Source: Streptomyces xylophagus
GTDB taxonomy: Bacteria; Actinomycetota; Actinomycetes; Streptomycetales; Streptomycetaceae
NCBI RefSeq assembly: GCF_000716435.1
Contig: NZ_JNWO01000001.1
Coordinates: 496,001 to 560,000, forward strand
Reading direction: 5' to 3'
DNA length: 64,000 nt
Shown here in pieces: positions 25,771 through 35,205 of the stretch (the stretch's first letter is position 1; each line of letters starts with the position of its first letter). The translations under genes and the position numbers were made by a program. A model generated the notes under the pieces. The model saw only the letters and a program-made list of their open reading frames with translations, made no database searches and was not told the origin of the DNA.

Positions 25771-27456
25771 TCACTTCTTCAGCCAGCCGACCTTCGTGTA
25801 GTCGACGTCCGCGAGGCCGCTCGCGCCGTAGTTGGCGAGGGTCGAGCGGACTGCGAGGACCTGGGGGCGCTGGTAGACGGGGATGGAGTGGCCCAGTGCC
25901 CAGATCTTGGCGTCGGCCTCGTTGTAGAGCTTGTTCGCCTCGGTGGTGTCCGTGGTCTCGGTGGCCTTCTTCAGCAGGGCGTCGATCTCGGGGGAGCCGA
26001 CCGAGCCGTAGTTCTGGTAGAGGTTCCTGCCGGACGGCTCGCGGTAGATCGGGTACGCCTGGGAGCGGAAGATCTGGTCGACCCAGCGGAAGCTCGTCAG
26101 ATCGAAGTTGCCGATCGTGACGTACTTGGAGAAGTAGTCGTTCGACGGCACCTTCACGATGTTCAACTTGATGCCGACCTGCGCCAGTTGGGCCTGCACC
26201 AGCTCCGACTGGTCGACCTGTGCGGAGGTGGAGCCCGCGCTGAGCGTGTAGCCGAGGGTGAGCTGCTTGCCGGCCTTGACCCGCTTGCCGCCCTGGAGCT
26301 TCCAGCCCGCCGCGTCCAGCAGTTCGCCCGCCTTCTTCAGGTCGTACGTGCCGTACGTACCGGAGTTGTCCTGATAGCCGGCCTGGTTGGGCATGAAGAA
26401 GTGGCTGCCGTACGGCTTGAGTTGGACGGGGAGGTCCTTGCCGAAGGCGGTGGCGATGGACTTGCGGTCGATGGCGTGCTGGAGGGCCTGGCGGACGCGG
26501 ACGTCCTTGAGCGGGCCACGTGCGCCGTTGAACTCGATGTGCACCTCGTCCCAGCGGGCGCCGACGCGGATGTCGGTGCCGGCCGCCTTGTAGAGCCGCT
26601 TGTAGTCCTCGGGCAGGAGCGCGGAGGCGGAGTCGATCTCCTTGTTGAGGTAGGCGTCCGTCCAGGCGGAGTAGTCCAGGGCGCGGAAGACGATCGAGTC
26701 CAACTTGGGCTTCGTTCCCCACCAGTTGGGGTCCGGGACGGCCGTGATGGTCTGGGCCGTCCTGTCGTACGAGGAGATCTTGAAGGCGTTCCCGGTGATC
26801 GGGATCTGCTGGGTCCAGCCCTTGTTGAACTTGTCCGGGGTGTCGATCCCGGCGGCCGGCAGCAGCGGGTTGAAGAGGTGCTTCCAGTCGGCGTACGGCG
26901 TGGAGTAGGTGACCTCGACCTGGTGGGCGTCGGCGCCCTGTTCGACCTTGCTGATCTGTTCGTAGCCGGAGGTGTCGGCGGCCTCGTACGCCTTGTTCGT
27001 GCCGTTGTTCGCCTTCCACAGAGCCTCGAAGTCCCGCCAGCCGATGGTCTTTCCGTCGGACCACTTCGCCTTGGGGTTCAGTTTGTAGACGATCGTCTGC
27101 GGGCTGGTCGAGGTCACCGAGGCGGAGAGGAGGAAGTCCGTGTCGGGGCGGGACTCGCCTTGGGCGTCCGCCCAGAACAGCCGGGGCTCCACCAGTTCGT
27201 TGATGTCCGTCGCGTCGCCCTGGTTGCCGTTGGCGGTGTAGCGGTTGTAGTCCGCGATCCACTGCGAGATCGCCAGCTTGAGCGTGCCGCCCTGCGCGAC
27301 GTCGCTCGGCGGACGGGCGTTGATCGCCTGGCTGCCGGCCGGGGCCGCGCTCCGCTGCGCGACGGGTTTGCCGTCGTCCGAGGAGCCGCAACCGGTCACC
27401 AGCAACGCGGTGGCCGCGGTGGCGGCGACCCAGGCCGTGGCGGGGAGTTGGCGCAT
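25771..27456 (-). CDS. Family 5 ABC transporter substrate-binding lipoprotein
   Basis: A 561-residue exported lipoprotein. The signal peptide (1-22) ends in the lipobox VTGC with the lipidated C23. The mature part is a family 5 solute-binding protein (peptide/nickel/opine type): PKAKWSDGKTIGWRDFEALWKA, the VRQALQHAIDRKSIA segment and the late DIDALLKKA-type region are all in place. AAGGA lies seven bases before the ATG at 27456; the longer frame to 27498 adds no signal-like residues. It is divergent from the permease-ATPase operon at 27561, with which it forms one importer. The ligand is probably a short peptide. Confidence 0.9.
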   Translation of the reverse strand: MRQLPATAWVAATAATALLVTGCGSSDDGKPVAQRSAAPAGSQAINARPPSDVAQGGTLKLAISQWIADYNRYTANGNQGDATDINELVEPRLFWADAQGESRPDTDFLLSASVTSTSPQTIVYKLNPKAKWSDGKTIGWRDFEALWKANNGTNKAYEAADTSGYEQISKVEQGADAHQVEVTYSTPYADWKHLFNPLLPAAGIDTPDKFNKGWTQQIPITGNAFKISSYDRTAQTITAVPDPNWWGTKPKLDSIVFRALDYSAWTDAYLNKEIDSASALLPEDYKRLYKAAGTDIRVGARWDEVHIEFNGARGPLKDVRVRQALQHAIDRKSIATAFGKDLPVQLKPYGSHFFMPNQAGYQDNSGTYGTYDLKKAGELLDAAGWKLQGGKRVKAGKQLTLGYTLSAGSTSAQVDQSELVQAQLAQVGIKLNIVKVPSNDYFSKYVTIGNFDLTSFRWVDQIFRSQAYPIYREPSGRNLYQNYGSVGSPEIDALLKKATETTDTTEANKLYNEADAKIWALGHSIPVYQRPQVLAVRSTLANYGASGLADVDYTKVGWLKK

Positions 27457-27560
27457 GTCGGTGTCCTTCGTGAGGCCGGTGGTCATCGGTGGATGCATCG
27501 AACGTAGAACGGCCTACGACCCCCGGGGGAGACCGCCTGGACATCTGACATGTTCTCTTC

Positions 27561-28583
27561 ATGATGTGGCAACAAGAGGCCTGGACCATTTCTCCTGTGC
27601 CTGCCTACCTGGCCAAACGACTCGGCTACTACGCCCTGTTGCTCCTGGCCGCCGTCTGCCTCTCCTACCTGCTGGCGTCGCTCGCGCTCGACCCGCGCGA
27701 GTACTACGCCGGCCGGCAGCCGCCCATACCCGTGGCCTCGGTGAACCACCATCTCGACGAGATCGGCGTCAACGACCGCACCCCGCTCCCGCATCGCTTC
27801 CTGCGCTGGTTCGGGCACGCGGTACGCGGCGACCTCGGGCAGACCATCGACGGCACCTCCGTCAACGCCGAGTTCGGCCGCCGACTCGGGGTCAGCCTGC
27901 GGCTGCTGCTCACCGGGACAGTGTTCGGCACGGTCGCGGGCGTGCTCGTCGGGGCCTGGACGGCCGTACGGCAGTACCGGTTCAGCGACCGGGCCGTCAC
28001 CCTCGCCTCGTTCGCGCTGCTCTCGACTCCTGTGTTCCTGCTGGCGATTCTCCTCAAGACCGGCGCGATCTGGTTCAACCAGACCACCGGCACGGACCTG
28101 ATCCAGTTCACGGGAGAGAAGAGCCCCGGCCTGACCGGCGGCTTCTGGACCGTCGTCGAGGACCGGGCAGTGCACCTGCTGCTGCCCACCCTCTCCGTCG
28201 CCCTCTTCGCCGTCGCGAGCTACAGCCGCTACCAGCGCAACACGATGCTCGACGTCCTCGGCTCGGACTATCTGCGCACCGCGCGGGCCAAGGGCCTCGC
28301 CCAGCGCACGGTCCTCCTCAAGCACGGACTGCGTACGGCGCTCATCCCCATGTCGACCTACTTCTCGTACGGCTTCCTCGCGCTGTTCACCGGCGCCACC
28401 TTCACGGAGACGATCTTCGGCTGGCACGGCATGGGGGAGTGGTTCGTGGCGTCGATCGGCAAGAACGACGTGAACTCGGTCGTCGCCGTGAACCTCTTCG
28501 CCGCCGTCACCGTGCTGTGCTCCGGCTTCCTCGCGGACATCCTGCACGCGGCCCTCGACCCACGTATCCGGCAGGCGTCATGA
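27561..28583 (+). CDS. ABC transporter permease, DppB type
   Basis: A 340-residue inner-membrane permease of the peptide/nickel DppB class. The first helix (about 20-38) is followed by a long extracytoplasmic loop, then five helices. The EAA-type loop that contacts the ATPase contains ARAKGLAQRTVLLKHGLRTALIP (about 232-255). The ETIFGWHGMGEW segment near residue 283 is characteristic of DppB. The start is uncertain: ATG 27561 lacks a clear ribosome site, and GTG 27598 (before PAYLAKRLGYY) is a good alternative that removes 12 residues. The stop overlaps the next permease gene by four bases. Confidence 0.9.
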   Translation: MMWQQEAWTISPVPAYLAKRLGYYALLLLAAVCLSYLLASLALDPREYYAGRQPPIPVASVNHHLDEIGVNDRTPLPHRFLRWFGHAVRGDLGQTIDGTSVNAEFGRRLGVSLRLLLTGTVFGTVAGVLVGAWTAVRQYRFSDRAVTLASFALLSTPVFLLAILLKTGAIWFNQTTGTDLIQFTGEKSPGLTGGFWTVVEDRAVHLLLPTLSVALFAVASYSRYQRNTMLDVLGSDYLRTARAKGLAQRTVLLKHGLRTALIPMSTYFSYGFLALFTGATFTETIFGWHGMGEWFVASIGKNDVNSVVAVNLFAAVTVLCSGFLADILHAALDPRIRQAS

Positions 28584-29479
28584 CCACGACCGTCATCGCA
28601 GAAGAGGCACCCGTCGCCGCTCCGCCCGCGGGCCGCGCCACCGTCGTCCTGCGCCGCTTCCTGCGCAACCGCACCGCCCTCGCCGGAGCCGTCGTCCTGG
28701 TGCTGCTCTTCCTGCTGGCCTTCGTCGGGCCGTACGTCACCCCGTGGTCGTACAGCCACATCGACTACACCGCGCTGCGGGCCGCCCCCGACGCCGACCA
28801 CTGGTGGGGGACGAACCGGATCGGTCAGGACGTGTTCGCGCAGACCGCGCGCGGACTGCAGAAGTCGCTGATCATCGGGCTGCTCGTCGCCGTGCTGTCG
28901 ACCGGGCTCGCCTCGCTCGTCGGGGCCTGCGCCGGATACTTCGGCGGGTGGACCGACCGGCTGCTCATGTTCTTCGTCGATCTGCTGCTGGTCTTCCCGT
29001 CCTTCCTGATCATCGCGATCGTCTCGCCCCGGCTGAACTCCAGCGGCTGGTTCGCCCTCGTCGGACTGCTCGGGCTCTTCGCCTGGATGATCACCGCCCG
29101 GGTCGTGCGGTCCATGACCCTCTCCCTGAAGGAACGTGAATTCGTGCGCGCCGCGCGGTACATGGGCGTCGGCCCGTTCCGGATCATCTGGCGGCACGTG
29201 CTGCCGAACATCGCCTCCTTCCTCATCATCGACGCGACCATCCAGGTCGGCGGCGCCGTGATGAGCGAGACCGCCCTGTCGTACTTCGGCTTCGGAGTGC
29301 AGCCGCCCGACGTGTCGCTGGGCACACTGATCGCCGACGGGACGGGTGCGGCCGTGACGTACCCCTGGATGTTCTTCTTCGCGGCCGGACTGCTGGTCGT
29401 GTTCGTGCTGGCGGTGAACCTGGTGGGCGACGGGCTGCGGGACGCGCTGGACCCCACCGCGAAAGGAGCCTCCCGGTGA
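28580..29479 (+). CDS. ABC transporter permease, DppC type
   Basis: A 299-residue permease of the DppC class: N-terminal cytoplasmic segment, first helix (about 37-56), the loop motif WWGTNRIGQDVFAQTARG (about 75-92) found in this subfamily, then five helices. The EAA loop is FVRAARYMGVGPFRIIWRHVLPN, and the late SETALSYFGFGVQPPDVSLGTLI is strongly conserved. Its ATG overlaps the previous stop (ATGA), and its own stop overlaps the ATPase start (GTGA). Together with the DppB-type protein it forms the membrane channel of the importer. Confidence 0.93.
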   Translation: MTTTVIAEEAPVAAPPAGRATVVLRRFLRNRTALAGAVVLVLLFLLAFVGPYVTPWSYSHIDYTALRAAPDADHWWGTNRIGQDVFAQTARGLQKSLIIGLLVAVLSTGLASLVGACAGYFGGWTDRLLMFFVDLLLVFPSFLIIAIVSPRLNSSGWFALVGLLGLFAWMITARVVRSMTLSLKEREFVRAARYMGVGPFRIIWRHVLPNIASFLIIDATIQVGGAVMSETALSYFGFGVQPPDVSLGTLIADGTGAAVTYPWMFFFAAGLLVVFVLAVNLVGDGLRDALDPTAKGASR

Positions 29480-31275
29480 GCCCGCTGCTCCAAGTCACCG
29501 ATCTGGACGTCGACTTCGGCGGTCGGCCCGCCGTGCGAGGGGTCGGCCTCACCCTCGAACGGGGTGAAGTCCTCGGCCTGGTCGGCGAGTCGGGCTCCGG
29601 CAAGTCCGCGACCGCGCTCGCGGTCCTCGGGCTGCTCCCGGGCAACGCGGTCGTGAGAGGGTCCGTACGGCTCGACGGCCAGGAACTCGTGGGTGCCTCG
29701 GACAAGCAGCTCACGCGGATTCGCGGCAGCCGGGTCTCCATGGTGTTCCAGGACCCGCTGTCCGCGTTCACGCCCGTCTACCGGATCGGCGACCAGGTCG
29801 CCGAGGCCGTACGCGCCCACCAGGACGTCTCCCGCGAACAGGCCCTGGAACGGGCTGTCGAGCTGCTGGACCTCGTAGGGATACCCGAACCCGCCCTGCG
29901 GGCAAGGGCGTTCCCGCACGAGTTCTCCGGCGGGATGCGCCAGCGCGCGATGATCGCCATGGCGATGGCCAACGACCCCGACGTCATCCTCGCCGACGAG
30001 CCCACCACCGCCCTCGACGTCACCATCCAGGCCCAGGTGCTCGACGTCCTGCGCACCGCCCAGCGTGAGACCGGGGCCGCGATGCTGCTCGTCAGCCACG
30101 ACCTCGGTGTGATCGCCGGGGCGGCCGACCGGGTGGCCGTGATGCACGAGGGGAGGGTCGTCGAGTCGGGCACGGCCGTCGATGTCTTCACCCGCCCTCA
30201 AGAGCCGTACACGAAACAGCTGTTGGCGGCCGTACCCCGGATCGACGCCCCACGCGCACCCCAACCACCGGTCGGGGAACAGGTGTTGAAGGTGCGCGGG
30301 CTCACCAGGACCTTCCCCGTCCTCAAGGGCACGGCCTTCAAGCGCCGGATCGGCACCGTGTACGCCGTGGACGGCGTCGACCTCGACATCCGGCGCGGCG
30401 AGGCCCTTGCTCTCGTCGGTGAATCGGGGTCCGGGAAGTCGACGACGCTCTTCGAACTCCTCGAACTGGCCCGGCCCGAGGGCGGCACGATCGAGCTGTT
30501 CGGGCAGCGACTCGGCGGGCTCAGCGCGACGGAGACCAAGGCTCTGCGCCGCCGCGTCCAGATCGTCTTCCAGGACCCGATGGCCTCCCTCGACCCGCGC
30601 ATGCCCGTGGGCGACATCGTCGCCGAACCGCTGCGCACCCAGGGCGCCGACCGGGTGACGATCGGCCGCCGCGTGCCCGAACTCCTCACCCAGGTAGGCC
30701 TGGACCCGGCACACGCGGAGCGCTTCCCGCACGAGTTCTCCGGCGGACAGCGCCAGCGCATCGGCATCGCCCGCGCCCTGTCGGTGGAACCCGAACTGCT
30801 CGTCCTCGACGAACCGGTCTCGGCGCTGGACGTCTCGGTCCAGGCCGGAGTGCTCAAGCTGCTGCAACGCCTCAAGGAGGAGCTGGGGCTCGCCTATCTC
30901 TTCGTCTCCCACGACCTGTCCGTCGTACGGAACATCGCCGACCGCGTGAGCGTCGTCTACCTCGGGCGCACGGTCGAGGCCGGCCCGGTCGACGAGGTCT
31001 TCGAGCGCCCCCGGCACCCCTACACCCAGGCCCTCCTCTCCGCCGTACCCCTTCCGGATCCGGTCCGCGAACGGCAACGCCAGAGCGCGCGCATCCTGCT
31101 CGCCGGGGACCCACCGAGCCCGACACGACGCTACGACGGCTGCCGGTTCCGGGGACGCTGCCCTCTCCAGGCACAGCTGGGGGAGGGAGACCGCGAGCGG
31201 TGCGGTCGGGAGGTGCCGGTGCTCGACGGGGATGGGGCGGCCTGCCACTTTCCGCGGGTGCGGGAGGTCGTTTAG
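29476..31275 (+). CDS. Fused double ATPase of a peptide-type ABC importer
   Basis: A 599-residue protein made of two ATP-binding cassettes, like DppD and DppF joined in one chain. First cassette: Walker A GESGSGKSA (about 37-45), ABC signature SGGMRQR, Walker B VILADEP. Second cassette: Walker A GESGSGKST (about 315-323), signature SGGQRQR, Walker B LLVLDEP. The C-terminus carries a Cys-containing oligopeptide-ABC tail (GCRFRGRCP ... RCG ... CHFP), which in related ATPases can bind an iron-sulfur cluster. Both sites look catalytically complete. The stop overlaps the convergent MFS gene by four bases. Confidence 0.93.
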   Translation: MSPLLQVTDLDVDFGGRPAVRGVGLTLERGEVLGLVGESGSGKSATALAVLGLLPGNAVVRGSVRLDGQELVGASDKQLTRIRGSRVSMVFQDPLSAFTPVYRIGDQVAEAVRAHQDVSREQALERAVELLDLVGIPEPALRARAFPHEFSGGMRQRAMIAMAMANDPDVILADEPTTALDVTIQAQVLDVLRTAQRETGAAMLLVSHDLGVIAGAADRVAVMHEGRVVESGTAVDVFTRPQEPYTKQLLAAVPRIDAPRAPQPPVGEQVLKVRGLTRTFPVLKGTAFKRRIGTVYAVDGVDLDIRRGEALALVGESGSGKSTTLFELLELARPEGGTIELFGQRLGGLSATETKALRRRVQIVFQDPMASLDPRMPVGDIVAEPLRTQGADRVTIGRRVPELLTQVGLDPAHAERFPHEFSGGQRQRIGIARALSVEPELLVLDEPVSALDVSVQAGVLKLLQRLKEELGLAYLFVSHDLSVVRNIADRVSVVYLGRTVEAGPVDEVFERPRHPYTQALLSAVPLPDPVRERQRQSARILLAGDPPSPTRRYDGCRFRGRCPLQAQLGEGDRERCGREVPVLDGDGAACHFPRVREVV

Positions 31276-32534
31276 CGGGGGCTCCCGTGCGGCTCCTCGT
31301 GCTGTTGTGCTGGATGCCTTCGCCCGGAGTGCGTCAGCAGGACGGCGCCGATGCCTGCCGCCACGATCTGGGCGGAGGCTGCCAGTCCCAGGAGGGGTGC
31401 GGCTCCCAGTCCGCCCAGGGCACCGATCCCGGCTGCTCCGGCCGCGGCCGCCGTGCTCTTCAGACCGGCGCCCAGGGTGAAGATCTGGGTGCGCAACGGC
31501 TGGGGGGCATACCGTTCGCGCGCGATGAGCAGGGCGCTGAACAGCGGGCCGGTCGCCCAGCCCGCGAGGGCGAACAGCGCCGTGGTCGGTGCCATCCCGG
31601 GCACACAGGCGGCCAGGGCCAGGGGGAGTGCGGTGAGGGGCAGGCACAGCAGTACCACGCGTTCGGGCCGGGTGCGGCTCCACGGTCTGACGGCGTAGGT
31701 GAGGGACCCCGCCATCGCGCCGGCGGCGAAGGCGGTCATCAGGCCGCCCGCCGCCCAGCCGGCGTGGCGTTCGGTGGCCAGCAGGGCGGTGATGACGGGC
31801 AGGGCTCCGATGCCGATCTGACCGATGCTGCTGGCCCAAGTCACGGACCGCAGCGGTGAGTTGTGCGCGATCTCCCGAGCACCGGCCGCGAGGACGGCGG
31901 GCCGTAGCGCGGCGGTCGCACGGTGCTTGGAGCGAGGGCGGGTGGGCAGCCGCAGCAGGGCCACGGCGCAGGCACCGGTGAGCGCGGCCGCGCCGAGGGT
32001 GAAGAGTGCCGCGCCCGGTCCGATCGTGGTGGCCAGAGTCGCCGCCAGGGCGGGGCCGAGGATGCCCGCCAGGTTGTAGGTGGTGGAGTCGATGCTGAAA
32101 GCGCGGGTGAGGGCCCGCTCGGGGAGGAGTTCGGCGAGCAGGCTGGTGAGACCGCCGGTGACCAGGGGAGCGCAGCAGCCGGCCGCGAGGACCAGGAACA
32201 GGACGAAGGGCGTGGGCAGTCGGCCCAACGCCCACGCGGTCGCGGCCAGGCCGGTGCCGTAGGCGGCCAGGCCCAGACCGTGAAAGAGCCTGCGGTGGCG
32301 GACCCGGTCGGCGAGAACACCGGCCACGGGAGCCGCGACCACGTGCGGCACCATCAACGCGGCGACCAGGAGGCCGCCGAGACTCGCACTGTGTTCGCGT
32401 GCCAGGGCCAGCAGAACCAGCGCGACGCGCGCTCCCTCGTCGGCCAGGCGCGCCGGTATCGCCACGCCGAGGTAGCAGGCCAGGGGCGCGGCGACGGGGG
32501 CGGATGTGAAGGGGGTTGCGATGGTTGCGGCCAT
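31272..32534 (-). CDS. MFS transporter
   Basis: A 420-residue major facilitator with about 12 hydrophobic helices. The loop between helices 2 and 3 reads GVLADRVRHRRL, the G-x-x-x-D-R-x-x-R-R pattern of the superfamily. A Pro/Gly-rich motif C-like segment (IDSTTYNLAGILGPALAATLA) suggests an exporter of the drug:H+ antiporter type. AGGA lies five bases before the ATG at 32534; a slightly earlier ATG (32552) is possible. It is divergent from the CGNR regulator gene at 32636, which probably controls it. The substrate is unknown. Confidence 0.85.
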   Translation of the reverse strand: MAATIATPFTSAPVAAPLACYLGVAIPARLADEGARVALVLLALAREHSASLGGLLVAALMVPHVVAAPVAGVLADRVRHRRLFHGLGLAAYGTGLAATAWALGRLPTPFVLFLVLAAGCCAPLVTGGLTSLLAELLPERALTRAFSIDSTTYNLAGILGPALAATLATTIGPGAALFTLGAAALTGACAVALLRLPTRPRSKHRATAALRPAVLAAGAREIAHNSPLRSVTWASSIGQIGIGALPVITALLATERHAGWAAGGLMTAFAAGAMAGSLTYAVRPWSRTRPERVVLLCLPLTALPLALAACVPGMAPTTALFALAGWATGPLFSALLIARERYAPQPLRTQIFTLGAGLKSTAAAAGAAGIGALGGLGAAPLLGLAASAQIVAAGIGAVLLTHSGRRHPAQQHEEPHGSPR

Positions 32535-32635
32535 CGGAGTCCTGCCCGTCATCAGGGGGCCATAAGGGGAGGCGGAGCCGACCCCGGACTTTCGCGAGCG
32601 TCATCGGTCAAGGGTCTGATTCCACGATCTTGTCG

Positions 32636-33217
32636 ATGTATGCCGGGATGGGCGACACTGCCTGGGTGGAGTTCACTTTCGTCAGTGGTCACTTGGCCTT
32701 GGACCTGGCCGCCACGCTGACTTGGCGCAGTACCTATCCCATTGAGCTGCTGGCCGGTCCGCAGGACCTGTCCGCGTGGATCGAGCAGGCGGGGCTCGGA
32801 GACGTGGCCGGGCGTGTCGGTGCCGCCGATGTCGAGCGGATGCGGGAGCTGCGCGAGGCCATTTACCGCACGGCGTCCGCGGATCCGCTGGAGCGGCCGC
32901 CCCGCGCCGGGGACCTGCGGTTGATCAGCAGGACGGCGGCCGGTAAGCAAGTCACGCCGGTGCTCGAGGAGTTGGGCCGCGCGGTGTGGCACGGCACCGT
33001 CGAGCAGGTGCTGGCGACCGTCGCCCACCAGGCGTGTGTCCTGCTGGGCGGCCCTGACCACCGGCGTATCCGGTCGTGCGCGGACTCGCAGTGCACCCGG
33101 CTGTTCGTCGACCACTCCCGCTCCGGGAGCCGCCGCTGGTGCGACAAGCAGACCTGCGGCGGACGCGCCAACGCCGCGGCCTACCGTCGACGCCGTTCAC
33201 AGCACTCGCCGGGATGA
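32636..33217 (+). CDS. ABATE/CGNR zinc-finger transcriptional regulator
   Basis: A 193-residue protein with an N-terminal ABATE-type ligand domain (VSGHLALDLAATLTWR at the start) and a C-terminal CGNR zinc finger. The zinc ligands are the four Cys in CADSQC and WCDKQTC, followed by GGRANAAAYRRRR. The usual CGNR tetrapeptide is CGGR here, so Asn is replaced by Gly. Divergent placement next to the MFS gene suggests local regulation. The start is uncertain: two in-frame ATGs (32636 and 32648) both lack a good ribosome site, so a leaderless message is possible. Confidence 0.83.
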   Translation: MYAGMGDTAWVEFTFVSGHLALDLAATLTWRSTYPIELLAGPQDLSAWIEQAGLGDVAGRVGAADVERMRELREAIYRTASADPLERPPRAGDLRLISRTAAGKQVTPVLEELGRAVWHGTVEQVLATVAHQACVLLGGPDHRRIRSCADSQCTRLFVDHSRSGSRRWCDKQTCGGRANAAAYRRRRSQHSPG

Positions 33218-33270
33218 CCTCACGCGGCGCGTTCCCGTGACGATGGCAGTGCACCGGGCGGTGTCGCCGC

Positions 33271-34074
33271 TCAGCCGAAGGCTGCCAGGGAGACCGGCTG
33301 CCACTGGCGCCAGGTGCTCAGCCGCTCCTCGTAGAGCGCGGCGACGTCGGTGAAGGACTTGCCGAGGAGGATCCGCAGCGGAGGCTTGTCCGCGTCGACG
33401 ATCCGGAGGATCGCCTCGCGGGTCGCGTGCGGGTCGCCGACCTCGAAATCCGGTGCAGTGATGGCGCGGACCTCGGCGTAGTCCGGGTGCGGCTCACTGT
33501 GTCGTGCACCGCGGTCCAGCCAGTCGGTGGCGTAGGGGCCGGGCTCGACGTTGGTGATGTGGATGTCGAAGGCCGCCACCTCTTGGGCCAGGGATTCCGA
33601 CAGTCCCTCAAGAGCCCACTTGGAGGCGTGGTACGCACCGATGCCGGGGAACGCGCGTACGCCGCCCTCGCTGGTCACCTGGAGGATCCTGCCCGATCGT
33701 TGGGCCCGCATGAACGGCAGTACGGCCTGGGTGACCCACACCGCGCCGAAGAAGTTCGTCTCCAGCTGCGCCCGGAGTTCGGCCTCGTCCAACTCCTCGA
33801 CCATGCCGAAATGCCCGTAGCCCGCATTGTTGACGGCGATGTCCAGTGAACCGAAATGCGCATGGGCACGCTGCACCGCCGCGAACACCGCCGAACGGTC
33901 GGTCACGTCGAGCGGAATCGGCAGTACGGCGTCCCCGTACCGCTCGACCAGCGGCGTCAGCAGGCTGACGTCCCGGGCCGTCGCCGCGACGTGATCTCCG
34001 CGTTCCAGCGCGGCCTGTGCCCACTCGCGGCCGAACCCTCTCGAACTGCCTGTGATGAACCATGTCTTCGCCAT
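33271..34074 (-). CDS. Short-chain dehydrogenase/reductase
   Basis: A 267-residue classical SDR. The NAD(P)-binding motif is TGSSRGFG (about 8-15), followed by NNAG and the catalytic YHASK; the catalytic Ser is in VTSEGG. R13 and the second Arg/Ala segment (ATARD) suggest a preference for NADPH. GGGAG lies eight bases before the ATG at 34074. It is divergent from a LysR gene at 34200, probably its regulator. Proteins of this subgroup (often called oxidoreductases) have no fixed substrate. Confidence 0.9.
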   Translation of the reverse strand: MAKTWFITGSSRGFGREWAQAALERGDHVAATARDVSLLTPLVERYGDAVLPIPLDVTDRSAVFAAVQRAHAHFGSLDIAVNNAGYGHFGMVEELDEAELRAQLETNFFGAVWVTQAVLPFMRAQRSGRILQVTSEGGVRAFPGIGAYHASKWALEGLSESLAQEVAAFDIHITNVEPGPYATDWLDRGARHSEPHPDYAEVRAITAPDFEVGDPHATREAILRIVDADKPPLRILLGKSFTDVAALYEERLSTWRQWQPVSLAAFG

Positions 34075-34199
34075 GATCAGTGCTCCCTGTGGATGGACGA
34101 CTTGCTGTCGCCACTCCACCGTGCCGCGCGGCGAGGCATTCCACCAGCGATGATCTCGCACAGGAGACATGCGTTCCGGGAATGTGTCAGGATGACGGC

Positions 34200-35147
34200 A
34201 TGGCCGACTTCACCCTTACCGGCCTGCGCGTCGTCCAGGCCGTGGTCGACACCGGATCGTTCACCGCCGCGGCCGACGCGCTCGGATACACGCAGTCGGC
34301 GGTGTCCCGTCAGGTGGCGGCGATGGAAGCCGCCGCAGGTGCGCCGCTGTTCGTCCGGGGTGCCCGCGGGGTCGCCCCCTCCCCGGCGGGCATGGTGCTC
34401 GCCCGGCGGGCCGCGGCGGTCATCAACGAGATCGACGCCGTCGGCGCGGACCTCGCGGGGCTGCACGACCACCTCACCGGACGAGTCGTCGTCGCCGCGT
34501 TCCCGGCGGCCACCGCCGTGCTCGTCCCCAGAGCGCTGGCCCGCCTCCGCGACGAACACCCGGGCCTGATCGTCGAGTTGGGCGAGGCGTCCTCGCCCAC
34601 CCAACTCCGCCAACTCCGCGCCCACCGCATCGACATCGCGGTCATCGGCGTGGGACCAGACCTGCCCGCCTACGACTTCGAGGGCCTGTCCCGCGAACTC
34701 CTCCTGGACGGCCGCCTCTTGCTCGCCGTACCCGCGAACCACCGTTTCGCCGGCCGCGGCACGATCCCGGTGACCGAACTCCGGGACGAGGCCTGGATCA
34801 TCGGCAAGGGCCTCCGCGACGACCCCCAGTTCGGCGCCTGGCCGACCCTCGACCACCCCCGGGTCGCCCACGCCGCCCGCGAATGGCCCACCCGCCTGGG
34901 CCTTGTCGCCGCCGGCCTCGGCATTGCCGTACTCCCCGAAATCGCCGCCGCAGCCGTCCCCCACGGCGTCCGCACCGTCCAGGTCGACGACCCCGCCTGG
35001 CTCGGCCGGGCCGTCGTCGCCGTCACGATCCGCGACCGTGCCCCCGAGGTGACGGCGACGGTGGAGGCGCTGCGCCATGAGGCGCTACGACTCCGAGCAG
35101 CACGGCACAGTGCCGTACCCGGCAAGGACGCCGAGGCCGCGACGTGA
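34200..35147 (+). CDS. LysR-family transcriptional regulator next to an SDR
   Basis: A 315-residue LysR protein. The DNA-binding helix-turn-helix covers VVDTGSFTAAADALGYTQSAVSRQVAAME (about 15-43), and the effector domain runs from about 90 to 290. AGGA lies seven bases before the ATG at 34200. The gene is divergent from the short-chain dehydrogenase at 34074, with 125 bases between, the usual arrangement for LysR control. The effector is unknown. Confidence 0.9.
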   Translation: MADFTLTGLRVVQAVVDTGSFTAAADALGYTQSAVSRQVAAMEAAAGAPLFVRGARGVAPSPAGMVLARRAAAVINEIDAVGADLAGLHDHLTGRVVVAAFPAATAVLVPRALARLRDEHPGLIVELGEASSPTQLRQLRAHRIDIAVIGVGPDLPAYDFEGLSRELLLDGRLLLAVPANHRFAGRGTIPVTELRDEAWIIGKGLRDDPQFGAWPTLDHPRVAHAAREWPTRLGLVAAGLGIAVLPEIAAAAVPHGVRTVQVDDPAWLGRAVVAVTIRDRAPEVTATVEALRHEALRLRAARHSAVPGKDAEAAT

Positions 35148-35205
35148 CCGGGTGGTCGATCCGGCCGAGGGGGGCGGGCGCGGGGTGGCGCGAGGACGAA
35201 GCGCC

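Noticed and set aside
28825..32604. A 1259-residue open frame on the minus strand
   Set aside because: It lies antisense to the permease, double-ATPase and MFS genes, has no family similarity and is explained by GC-rich third positions. Both strands cannot be coding over this length.
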